Positions 1-6,685 of a stretch of 18,119 nt of DNA are shown here, piece after piece. The stretch spans positions 1 to 18,119 of the forward strand of contig DJZB01000060.1 of NCBI GenBank assembly GCA_002450335.1, in the 5' to 3' direction. Under the pieces are notes generated by a model. The model worked only from the letters and a program-made list of their open reading frames with translations. It did no database searches and was not told the DNA's origin. The position numbers and the translations under genes were made by a program. This DNA is from Rhodobiaceae bacterium UBA6963 (GTDB lineage Bacteria > Pseudomonadota > Alphaproteobacteria > RS24). Each line of letters starts with the position of its first letter. The first letter of the stretch is position 1.

Positions 1-783
1 ACCATACTCTTCTTGAATGGTTTCAAAACCTGCATTCAGATAATCTGCCTGAACTTTCATGACCGCATCCAGCAAATCATCCGCGATGTCACGCTCAAGA
101 CGCTCCTTGAGGTTCTTCTTGCGAATTTCTGTGGAGGCTGCAGTAAGTGTATTCGTCAGCAAATAATCTTTCATAATGGTGTCTTCCGGCACCTTAAGAG
201 CAGTTAAAATCATCGCTGCTGCAAAACCTGTGCGGTCTTTGCCGCCCATACAGTGAAACAGCAGGGGAATATTCTCATCTTCAAGCAGTAGCTTAAAGAA
301 ATTGGCAAAAACATTATTATGGTGACTGACGAAGCGGCGATTGGCGGCTTTCATCATATCATGCAGATGGCCGGCGTCTGATAAATCACCACTGAAAAGA
401 CTGCGCCACATGTCTTCAACAAAAGCACCGCCCTCAAAAACTTCCATCCATAAGGTCTGGGTGTCTTCCAGCGTATCCGTGCGGCTAGGGGCTTCTTTCC
501 TCTCATGATCTGAACGAAAGTCAATTATTTTGCGAATATTAAGTCTTTTAAAATAATCCATATCAGCGTCGGTCAGTGCAGACAGCCTGTCAGCTCTGTA
601 CATGACACCCCACTTGACGGCCTTGCCGTCCTGATTGATGTAGCCGCCCATATCTCGGAAGTTACGGGGGCCGTCAAAGGGAAGACGCCGCCATTTTTCG
701 CGTTCGGTTTTGTCGGTTACGGCAGGAATGGGACGGGCTGCGCTTGGCGTTTCATTGGGGTCTTGCGAATTTTTATCTAGCAT
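1..783 (-). CDS. Tyrosine-protein phosphatase (Y_phosphatase3-like), C-terminus cut by window edge
   Basis: The reading frame is open from an ATG at 783 down to base 1, giving 261 codons with no stop, so the C-terminus lies outside the window. The active-site signature HCMGGKDRTG sits at residues 177-186, with the Cys178-x5-Arg184 phosphate loop of cysteine-dependent phosphatases. An N-terminal RNFRDMGGY segment (40-48) is typical of the bacterial family that includes MptpB and other secreted or cytosolic tyrosine/phosphoinositide phosphatases. No signal peptide is visible, so it is probably cytoplasmic. The substrate cannot be told from sequence. The gene lies 77 bases after the stop of the upstream tetR gene on the same strand, so read-through from the cys operon is possible, but the gap contains a small inverted repeat and could hold a separate promoter. 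The ribosome binding site is weak (AAAAAG-like). The family call is firm; the physiological role is unknown. Confidence 0.88.
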   Translation of the reverse strand, partial: MLDKNSQDPNETPSAARPIPAVTDKTEREKWRRLPFDGPRNFRDMGGYINQDGKAVKWGVMYRADRLSALTDADMDYFKRLNIRKIIDFRSDHERKEAPSRTDTLEDTQTLWMEVFEGGAFVEDMWRSLFSGDLSDAGHLHDMMKAANRRFVSHHNNVFANFFKLLLEDENIPLLFHCMGGKDRTGFAAAMILTALKVPEDTIMKDYLLTNTLTAASTEIRKKNLKERLERDIADDLLDAVMKVQADYLNAGFETIQEEYG

Positions 784-803
784 TATGTCTAACTTTTTAA
801 CTG

Positions 804-818
804 GTATTTATCAAATAC
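804..818. promoter_or_regulatory. Small inverted repeat upstream of the phosphatase gene
   Basis: The arms GTATTT and AAATAC are separated by ATC, about 20 bases before the phosphatase ATG and 40 bases beyond the tetR stop. No T-tract follows on either strand, so it does not look like a standard terminator. It could be a protein-binding site or chance symmetry in AT-rich DNA. Confidence 0.2.
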
Positions 819-860
819 AGGAACACCCTAGTGAGGCATTGTAACAGAAATATGATAGGC

Positions 861-1490
861 CTAGTCTAAATCAAGAATTGATTTTAACCAGTCCATAAAC
901 GCATCTCCTGTGGCGACGCGGTCAATATCTTTTGCGGTTAACATGGCAAGCGCTGCCCCGGTTTCAAACTGTATCGTCTGTGTGGCGCATTTTGATACAT
1001 CTGTGTCCTTTGACATTTTTCCAAGGCTTTTCAGCCGCGAAAAAAGCTTTTCCAAGTAAATGATACGCGCAGATTCTGCTTGTCTGAAGCGGGTTCTGAA
1101 AATCGGGTTTTGAGCAGCAAACCCCATTAATTCAAGCCGTACCCTCCAGTGGTTTCTTGTCGCGTCATTATAGGGTAGGCCATTCTTGATGGCCTCAAGA
1201 AAGGCAATTGCCGGATCCGAATGATGAGGGAGCAAGGCGCCTTGTTGCATGGCCGGTAAGATTTTATCGCTCAACACTGCGCTGATTAGGTCATCTCTGG
1301 AACTGAAATGATAGGTCAGCGTGCCGAGCGAGCAATTAGCCTGATTGGCAATATGTCGGAATGTCAGCCTGTCTAGTCCATGCATGGAGATAAAGTCATA
1401 CGCCACATTAATTAAACCTGCCGACCCGATACGGCGGCGGTGGTTTTTGGGGGATTTATCGTCAGTTTTATCAGATGTCTTTACTGCCAT
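861..1490 (-). CDS. TetR-family transcriptional regulator at the end of the cys operon
   Basis: This 209-aa protein has an N-terminal TetR helix-turn-helix (about residues 25-61; LTFRHIANQANCSLGTLTYHF is the recognition region at roughly 42-62), followed by a helical ligand-binding domain. The SLGTLTYHF segment and overall size resemble BetI-like members, although the ligand cannot be inferred. A basic, Ser/Lys-rich leader of about 20 residues precedes the first helix. The ATG shares its first base with the last base of the cysNC stop (TAATG), with GAGG a few bases upstream, so translation is probably coupled to cysNC. Being the last gene of a sulfate-activation operon, it is a strong candidate for an autoregulator of that operon, acting at the palindrome 4366-4387. 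That link is inference. Regulation of sulfate assimilation in well-studied bacteria is usually by LysR-type CysB, so a TetR here is noteworthy. Confidence 0.9.
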   Translation of the reverse strand: MAVKTSDKTDDKSPKNHRRRIGSAGLINVAYDFISMHGLDRLTFRHIANQANCSLGTLTYHFSSRDDLISAVLSDKILPAMQQGALLPHHSDPAIAFLEAIKNGLPYNDATRNHWRVRLELMGFAAQNPIFRTRFRQAESARIIYLEKLFSRLKSLGKMSKDTDVSKCATQTIQFETGAALAMLTAKDIDRVATGDAFMDWLKSILDLD

Positions 1491-3391
1491 TATGCCTCGA
1501 TAATGCCTCGCTCGATTAACCCTTTAATCACGCGCTCGGCAGCATCTTCCACACTCATATCATCCGTATTAATTTCAATTTCAGGGTTTTCAGGCGCTTC
1601 ATAGGGGCTGTCGATACCGGTAAAGTTTTTCAGATTTCCGGCGCGTGCTTTTTTATAAAGCCCTTTCGGGTCTCTGGTTTCAGCAACAGATAAGGGGGTA
1701 TTCACAAAAATTTCAATGAACTCGCCCTCTTCCATAAGGTTGCGTGCCAGTTCTCTTTCAGCCCGGAAAGGAGAAATAAATGAAACAAGCGTAATTAATC
1801 CGGCATCAACCATAAGTTTTGAAACTTCGGCAACACGGCGGATATTCTCTACTCGGTCAGCATCAGTAAAACCCAGATCGCGGTTAAGGCCATGACGGAC
1901 ATTATCACCATCCAAAATAAAACTATGCCGTCCGGAGGCGAAAAGGCGCCTTTGGACTTCATTCGCAATCGTGGATTTGCCGGAACCTGACAAACCCGTA
2001 AACCATAAAACTGCAGGGCTTTGACCTTTTTGTTCGGCATTGGCCGCTTTGTTGATATCAAGATTCTGCCAATGAATATTGGCTGCCCGCCTTAGCGGGA
2101 AATTAATCATGCCCATGCCGACAGTATTATTGGTCATACGGTCAATCAGAATAAAGCTGCCGGTTTGGCGATTTTCATTATAGCTGTCAAATGCAATCGG
2201 GCGATCCACGGCAAGTGTACAATTCCCAATCTCATTAAGTTGTAATGTCTTCGCCGGTAATTTTTGCAGCGTATTTACATCTGTTTTATGTTTGGGTGCA
2301 TTGACGGTTGCTGAAACGAGCCTGGAGCTTGTTTTCATTCTGTACGAACGCCCGGGTAGCATCGGCTCTTCTGACAGCCAGATGATGGTGGTATCAAACT
2401 GATCGGAAATTTCGGGCGGGGTCTCGGAGGTTGCAATCACATCACCACGAGAAATATCTATCTCATCGGTGAGGGTCAGTGTCACAGATTGTCCGGATAC
2501 GGCTTCATCCAAATCACTATCCATAGTGACGATACGGGCGATTTTGCTTTGTTTGCCGGATGGTAAAACACGCACATCATCCCCGGGACGGACAATACCG
2601 CCGGCAATGCGCCCGGCATAACCTCTGAAATCTAAATCGGGTCGGTTGACCCATTGCACGGGCATACGGAACGGCAGGCTGGTTTCCTCGGCTTCGACAT
2701 CCACACCCTCAAGATAACCAAGCAGGCTTGGTCCCTCATACCAGGGCATGTACCGACTGCCATCGACAACATTATCTCCTGCCAAAGCCGACACGGGAAT
2801 GGCGTGAAGATTAGGAATATCGAGTTGATCGGCAAAGGTTTTGAAGTCGTCATCAATCTCGTTGAAAACCTTTTCACTGTAATCAACCAAATCCATCTTA
2901 TTCACTGCCAAAACAATATGTCGGACACCTAGCTGTGAGGCGATAAAGGCATGGCGTTTCGTTTGGGTCAGCACCCCTTGGCGGGCATCTATCAAGAGCA
3001 CTGCCAAATCTGCCGTCGATGCGCCGGTTGCCATATTGCGTGTATATTGCTCATGACCGGGCGTATCGGCGACGATAAACTTTCGGTGTTCAGTGGCGAA
3101 AAAACGATATGCAACATCAATGGTGATGCCTTGTTCGCGTTCCGCTGCCAAGCCGTCGACCAAAAGAGCGAAGTCAATATTCTCACCCTGTGTGCCAACT
3201 TTCTTCGAGTCTTGCTCAAGTGCAGTAAGCTGGTCTTCAAAAATCATTTTTGACTCATAAAGCAACCGTCCGATGAGCGTGGATTTGCCGTCATCAACGG
3301 AGCCGCAAGTGATGAAACGTAAAAGAGATTTATTTTCATGCGCCTTCAAATACGCGTCGATATCACTTGATATTAAATCGGACTGGTGCAT
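1490..3391 (-). CDS. cysNC: Bifunctional sulfate adenylyltransferase subunit 1 / adenylylsulfate kinase
   Basis: This 633-aa fusion makes APS (the CysN GTPase, with CysD) and phosphorylates it to PAPS (CysC). The N-terminal GTPase has its P-loop GSVDDGKS at 30-37, DTPGHEQ at 109-115 and NKMD at 164-167, followed by elongation-factor-like beta-barrel domains to about residue 440. A short linker leads to the APS kinase domain with P-loop GLSGSGKST (466-474), the substrate motif DGDNVRHGLN (494-503) and the ISPFRAERE loop (539-547). Both halves look intact and the length is normal for the CysN-CysC fusions found in proteobacteria. The start ATG overlaps the cysD stop by one base and the stop overlaps the tetR start by one base. 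The enzyme is cytoplasmic and works as a heterodimer with CysD. Its product feeds sulfite formation and any PAPS-dependent sulfotransferase, such as the one encoded at 9196-11238. No PAPS reductase gene is in the window. Confidence 0.98.
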   Translation of the reverse strand: MHQSDLISSDIDAYLKAHENKSLLRFITCGSVDDGKSTLIGRLLYESKMIFEDQLTALEQDSKKVGTQGENIDFALLVDGLAAEREQGITIDVAYRFFATEHRKFIVADTPGHEQYTRNMATGASTADLAVLLIDARQGVLTQTKRHAFIASQLGVRHIVLAVNKMDLVDYSEKVFNEIDDDFKTFADQLDIPNLHAIPVSALAGDNVVDGSRYMPWYEGPSLLGYLEGVDVEAEETSLPFRMPVQWVNRPDLDFRGYAGRIAGGIVRPGDDVRVLPSGKQSKIARIVTMDSDLDEAVSGQSVTLTLTDEIDISRGDVIATSETPPEISDQFDTTIIWLSEEPMLPGRSYRMKTSSRLVSATVNAPKHKTDVNTLQKLPAKTLQLNEIGNCTLAVDRPIAFDSYNENRQTGSFILIDRMTNNTVGMGMINFPLRRAANIHWQNLDINKAANAEQKGQSPAVLWFTGLSGSGKSTIANEVQRRLFASGRHSFILDGDNVRHGLNRDLGFTDADRVENIRRVAEVSKLMVDAGLITLVSFISPFRAERELARNLMEEGEFIEIFVNTPLSVAETRDPKGLYKKARAGNLKNFTGIDSPYEAPENPEIEINTDDMSVEDAAERVIKGLIERGIIEA

Positions 3392-4308
3392 TAGAAATAC
3401 CCCTCTTGTTTTTTCTTCTCCATTGAGGCGGATTGGTCATGGTCAATGACACGGCCTTGGCGTTCTGAGGTGCGGGTGAGGAGCATCTCCTGAATAATGT
3501 CTTGTAATGTATCGGCCGTGCTTTCCACCGCACCCGTTAGAGGGTAACAACCCAATGTTCTAAAGCGCACATTCTTAAGTATTGGCTGTTCGTCGTCTCT
3601 GAGCGGCATGCGGTCATCATCAACCATAATGAGCGTGCCATCGCGCTCGACAACAGGACGTTCGGCGGCAAAATACAGCGGGACAATCGGGATTTGCTCA
3701 AGATGTATGTATTGCCAGATATCCAACTCGGTCCAGTTGGAAAGTGGAAAGACACGAATTGACTCACCTTCATGCTTTTGAACATTATAAATTGACCATA
3801 ATTCCGGGCGCTGGTTTTTTGGATCCCATTGGTGCTGGGCCGATCTAAAAGAGAAAATCCGCTCTTTGGCGCGACTTTTTTCTTCGTCTCTGCGTGCGCC
3901 CCCGAAGGCGGCATCAAATTCATATTTATCAAGCGCCTGTTTCAGCGCCTGTGTTTTCATAATATCTGTATGGACAGCTGACCCATGGGTAAAAGGACCA
4001 ATGCCATCGGCCAATCCCTCGGGATTTGTGTGGGTTAGCAACTCAAGTCCCAGTTTAGCAACCAGATCATCCCGAAATGAAATCATTTCCTTAAACTTCC
4101 AGCCCGTATCTACATGGAGAAGTGGAAAAGGTGGTTTTGAGGGGTAAAAGGCTTTCATGGCGAGGTGAAGCATCACAGCGCTGTCCTTGCCGACAGAATA
4201 AAGCATAACAGGGTTTTGTGCCTCAGAGACAACTTCACGCATAATGTGAATGGCCTCTGCCTCTAGTCTCTGAAGATGTGTCAGGTGAATTTGTGCGGTT
4301 GCAGACAT
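3391..4308 (-). CDS. cysD: Sulfate adenylyltransferase subunit 2
   Basis: CysD is the ATP-pyrophosphatase-type catalytic subunit that forms adenosine 5'-phosphosulfate from ATP and sulfate, driven by GTP hydrolysis on CysN. At 305 aa it has the expected size (about 300). The PP-loop YSVGKDS is at 37-43, HVDTGW at 65-70, and the conserved GGARRDEEKSRAKERIFS segment at 136-153. The C-terminal TLGCYPLTGA and TSERQGR segments are also typical. It is the first gene of the cysD-cysNC-tetR cluster, with a one-base overlap (TAATG) to cysNC that favours coupled synthesis of equal subunits. The ribosome binding site is modest (AAAGA about eight bases upstream). The promoter region before it carries a 22-bp palindrome. 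Identification is firm. Confidence 0.98.
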   Translation of the reverse strand: MSATAQIHLTHLQRLEAEAIHIMREVVSEAQNPVMLYSVGKDSAVMLHLAMKAFYPSKPPFPLLHVDTGWKFKEMISFRDDLVAKLGLELLTHTNPEGLADGIGPFTHGSAVHTDIMKTQALKQALDKYEFDAAFGGARRDEEKSRAKERIFSFRSAQHQWDPKNQRPELWSIYNVQKHEGESIRVFPLSNWTELDIWQYIHLEQIPIVPLYFAAERPVVERDGTLIMVDDDRMPLRDDEQPILKNVRFRTLGCYPLTGAVESTADTLQDIIQEMLLTRTSERQGRVIDHDQSASMEKKKQEGYF

Positions 4309-4361
4309 AATAAATCTTTCATTTGAAGATGGTAAGTTTGCATGTAACCCCGCGAATTACA

Positions 4362-4389
4362 ATCATATTCGCACATATGTACGAATAAA
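4362..4389 (-). promoter_or_regulatory. Candidate cysD promoter
   Basis: On the minus strand, TATGAT (plus-strand 4362-4367) matches the -10 consensus at five of six positions. A weak -35 element, TTTATT (4384-4389), lies 16 bases upstream. Transcription would begin around 4355, giving a leader of about 45 bases before the cysD ATG. The palindrome at 4366-4387 fills the spacer. This is assigned by eye and the -35 is poor. Confidence 0.4.
4366..4387. promoter_or_regulatory. 22-bp palindrome, putative TetR operator between cysD and the hydratase gene
   Basis: The site has outer arms TATTCG and CGAATA around a CACATATGTA core. All base pairs of the dyad match except one symmetric pair (C at 4372 against A at 4381). 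It is the clearest palindrome I found in the window. Its position in the spacer of the proposed cysD promoter, and just before a TATAAA (4390-4395) that could be the -10 of the divergent hydratase gene, is where a TetR-type dimer would block transcription. The cognate protein could be the TetR encoded at 861-1490. Binding is inferred, not shown. Confidence 0.55.
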
Positions 4390-4498
4390 TATAAATTATG
4401 CTCCTTTCCCTGTTTCCACCCGCTTACAGTATTGTTTTGGCTTGTAATTCGGATTGGGTTGGATAATCATGACGACAGATAAATTCAGTGAGGGACAC

Positions 4499-4954
4499 AT
4501 GGCTGCAGTTTTTGAAACACCAATGGATATGCTGGGCACCGAGGGACAGACACTCGGGACATCAGAATGGATGGAAATCGACCAAGATAGGGTCAACATG
4601 TTCGCCGATGCGACCGGCGACCATCAATGGATTCACATAAATAAGGAAATGGCAGAACAAAGCCCGTTCGGGACTACCATTGCACATGGTTTTCTAACTC
4701 TTTCGCTGTTACCAATGCTGATGAAAGAGACTTACTCGATTACTAAAGTCGCCATGGGCATTAATTATGGGTGCAACAAGGTGCGTTTTATCAATCCGGT
4801 GAAGGTTGGATCTCGTGTGCGCGGTATATCCGAAGTTGTATCTGTAGAAGAAGCGGGTGGTGGCATTCAATTGGTTGTCAAAGCAACAATTGAAATTGAA
4901 GGCGAAGAAAAACCGGCCTGTGTGGCAGAGACCGTCACGCGCCTGTTTGGTTGA
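4499..4954 (+). CDS. MaoC/NodN-type (R)-specific enoyl-CoA hydratase-like protein
   Basis: This is a single hot-dog-fold hydratase of the MaoC dehydratase family, NodN/Rv0130 type. The signature FADATGDHQWIH (residues 35-46) carries the expected catalytic Asp41 and His46, and TIAHGFLTLSLLP (60-72) is the second conserved block. The start at 4499 is preferred over the in-frame ATG at 4469 and TTG at 4454. It has a good GAGGGA five bases upstream, and it gives 151 aa beginning directly before the first strand, the length I recall for the mycobacterial homologue. The reaction would be reversible hydration of a trans-2-enoyl-CoA to the (R)-3-hydroxyacyl-CoA, as in fatty-acid or polyhydroxyalkanoate metabolism. 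The natural chain length cannot be read from sequence. It is divergent from cysD, sharing the palindrome region, and convergent with purH only 14 bases away. Confidence 0.9.
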   Translation: MAAVFETPMDMLGTEGQTLGTSEWMEIDQDRVNMFADATGDHQWIHINKEMAEQSPFGTTIAHGFLTLSLLPMLMKETYSITKVAMGINYGCNKVRFINPVKVGSRVRGISEVVSVEEAGGGIQLVVKATIEIEGEEKPACVAETVTRLFG

Positions 4955-4968
4955 TTAAACTTTAAAAC

Positions 4969-6561
4969 TTAATGCTTGAAGTGGCGCATTCCTGTGACCA
5001 CCATTGCCAGCCCTGCCTCATCTGCGGCGGCAATCACTTCATCATCACGAATGGAACCGCCCGGTTGAATGACGGCGGTTACGCCAGCTTGCGCGGCGCT
5101 GATTAGCCCGTCTGCAAAAGGGAAGAATGCATCTGAAGCGACAACCGACCCTTTTGTCAGGGCTTCCTTTTCATCTGCTGCTCTGGCGGCATCTTCAGAC
5201 TTACTCGCGGCGATACGCGCACTGTCAATCCGGCTCATCTGCCCGGCGCCAATGCCGACTGTCGCGCCGTTTTTGGCATAAACAATTGCATTGGATTTCA
5301 CATGCTTGGCGACCCTGAAAGCGAACAGCATATCTTTTAGCTCTCTGTCATCGGGCTGGCGCTTCGTCACAACTTGAAGCATATCTTGGCTGATACGGCC
5401 ATTATCTCTATTCTGCACAAGTAAGCCGCCGCTGACGGTTCTGACATCCAGCCCCGCTTCGCTGGGGTCAGGCATGCCGCCGGTGAGCAAGAGGCGCAGA
5501 TTTTTCTTTTCCCCAATAATTGCGCGGGCATCTTCATCAGCATCGGGAGCAATAATAACTTCCGTAAAAATTTTGGTTACAGCCGCTGCGGTTTCTGCAT
5601 CAAGTGGTTTGTTAAGTGCGATAATCCCGCCAAAGGCGCTGACAGGATCGCATTTAAGAGCATTCGCAAAAGCGTCTGACATGGTCGCTGCTGTTGCAAC
5701 GCCACAAGGGTTGGCGTGTTTGATAATCGCACAGGCCGGCATGTCGGCATCCATTTCAGCAACAAGTTCAAAGGCCGCATTGGTGTCGTTTATGTTATTA
5801 AAGGAAAGTTCTTTCCCTTGAATTTGCTCTGCAGTGGCGACGCCAAAACGTTCCGCCCCCCCAACATAAAAACCTGCATTCTGATGCGGGTTCTCTCCAT
5901 ATCTAAGTGATTGCTTCAAACGCCCGCCAAGACTGCGGTAATCCGGCTCTGTTTGTGTATCCAGTTGGTCAGCAAACCAGTTTGAAATCGCGGCATCATA
6001 AGCTGCCGTTCTTGCATACGCCTTTTGCGCTAAACTTTTGCGTAAGCTGCCCGGTAATTTCCCGTCATGTTTGTCAAGCGCTTCAAGGACTTGCGTGAAA
6101 TCTTGATTATCAACAATAACGGCAACATCACCATGGTTCTTGGCTGCCGCACGGATCATAGCCGGGCCGCCAATATCAATATTCTCGATGCATTTATCAA
6201 AATCACCACCTGCCGCGAGGGTTTTCTCAAACGGATAAAGGTTCACCACCAGCATATCAATGGGCTGGATGTTGTGTTCCGTCATCGCGGCTTGGTGCGT
6301 TTCATTATTGCGTATGGCGAGCAGCCCCCCATGAACGCCGGGATGGAGCGTCTTGACACGGCCGTCCATCATATCTGGATAGCCGGTTAATTCTGCAACG
6401 TCACGCACGGCAAGACCTGCCTTTGACAGTGTGTCTGCCGTCCCGCCGGTTGAGACCAGTTCAATATTTTTTTCTGCCAACGCTGTTGCAAAATCAACAA
6501 TGCCATCCTTGTCGGAAACCGAAATCAAGGCTCTTGAAACCGGACGAAGAGAATTAACCAA
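4969..6561 (-). CDS. purH: Bifunctional AICAR transformylase / IMP cyclohydrolase
   Basis: PurH carries out the last two steps of IMP synthesis: formylation of AICAR with 10-formyl-tetrahydrofolate, then ring closure. The 530-aa length is normal. The N-terminal MGS-like cyclohydrolase domain (about 1-150) shows STGGTA (37-42) and GRVKTLHPGVHGGLL (67-81). The transformylase domain shows RYGENPHQNAG (220-230) and the catalytic KHANPCG with Lys281-His282. The usual ending VTGMRHFKH is present. The start is a TTG at 6561, read as MVNSLRPVSRALISVSDK, supported by AAGGAG seven bases upstream; no better ATG or GTG is available near the conserved N-terminus. It follows the heparinase-like gene by 124 bases, so it may have its own promoter. 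It converges with the hydratase gene. Identification is firm. Confidence 0.97.
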   Translation of the reverse strand: MVNSLRPVSRALISVSDKDGIVDFATALAEKNIELVSTGGTADTLSKAGLAVRDVAELTGYPDMMDGRVKTLHPGVHGGLLAIRNNETHQAAMTEHNIQPIDMLVVNLYPFEKTLAAGGDFDKCIENIDIGGPAMIRAAAKNHGDVAVIVDNQDFTQVLEALDKHDGKLPGSLRKSLAQKAYARTAAYDAAISNWFADQLDTQTEPDYRSLGGRLKQSLRYGENPHQNAGFYVGGAERFGVATAEQIQGKELSFNNINDTNAAFELVAEMDADMPACAIIKHANPCGVATAATMSDAFANALKCDPVSAFGGIIALNKPLDAETAAAVTKIFTEVIIAPDADEDARAIIGEKKNLRLLLTGGMPDPSEAGLDVRTVSGGLLVQNRDNGRISQDMLQVVTKRQPDDRELKDMLFAFRVAKHVKSNAIVYAKNGATVGIGAGQMSRIDSARIAASKSEDAARAADEKEALTKGSVVASDAFFPFADGLISAAQAGVTAVIQPGGSIRDDEVIAAADEAGLAMVVTGMRHFKH

Positions 6562-6605
6562 ACCTATATCTCCTTTTGAACGACATTAAATTGTTAAAAT
6601 ACGAG

Positions 6606-6646
6606 CTTATAAAAGGGCTCAAAGTAAACGGTCGACATAGAGTCGA
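6606..6646 (-). promoter_or_regulatory. Weak candidate purH promoter with an inverted repeat over its -35
   Basis: On the minus strand, TCGACC (plus-strand 6630-6635) and TATAAG (6606-6611) are spaced by 18 bases and match four and five consensus positions. A dyad TCGAC-ATAGA-GTCGA (6632-6646) overlaps the -35. Start of transcription would be near 6599, about 40 bases before the TTG. I see no ZTP-riboswitch-like conserved bases in this leader, although that element precedes purH in some bacteria. Confidence 0.25.
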
Positions 6647-6685
6647 TATGCAGGGATTCGACAGGCCGAGCAAGGTGAGTCCACC

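Noticed and set aside
2654..3253. Plus-strand open frames of 92 and 100 codons inside cysNC
   Set aside because: They are opposite a well-conserved enzyme with all motifs intact, have no ribosome binding site and no recognisable domain.
3537..4147. 131-codon and 93-codon frames overlapping cysD
   Set aside because: They are alternative-frame shadows; the cysD frame explains the conservation.
4309..4498. Riboswitch or attenuator ahead of cysD
   Set aside because: The predicted leader is only about 45 bases and shows no SAM- or other riboswitch-like conserved core.
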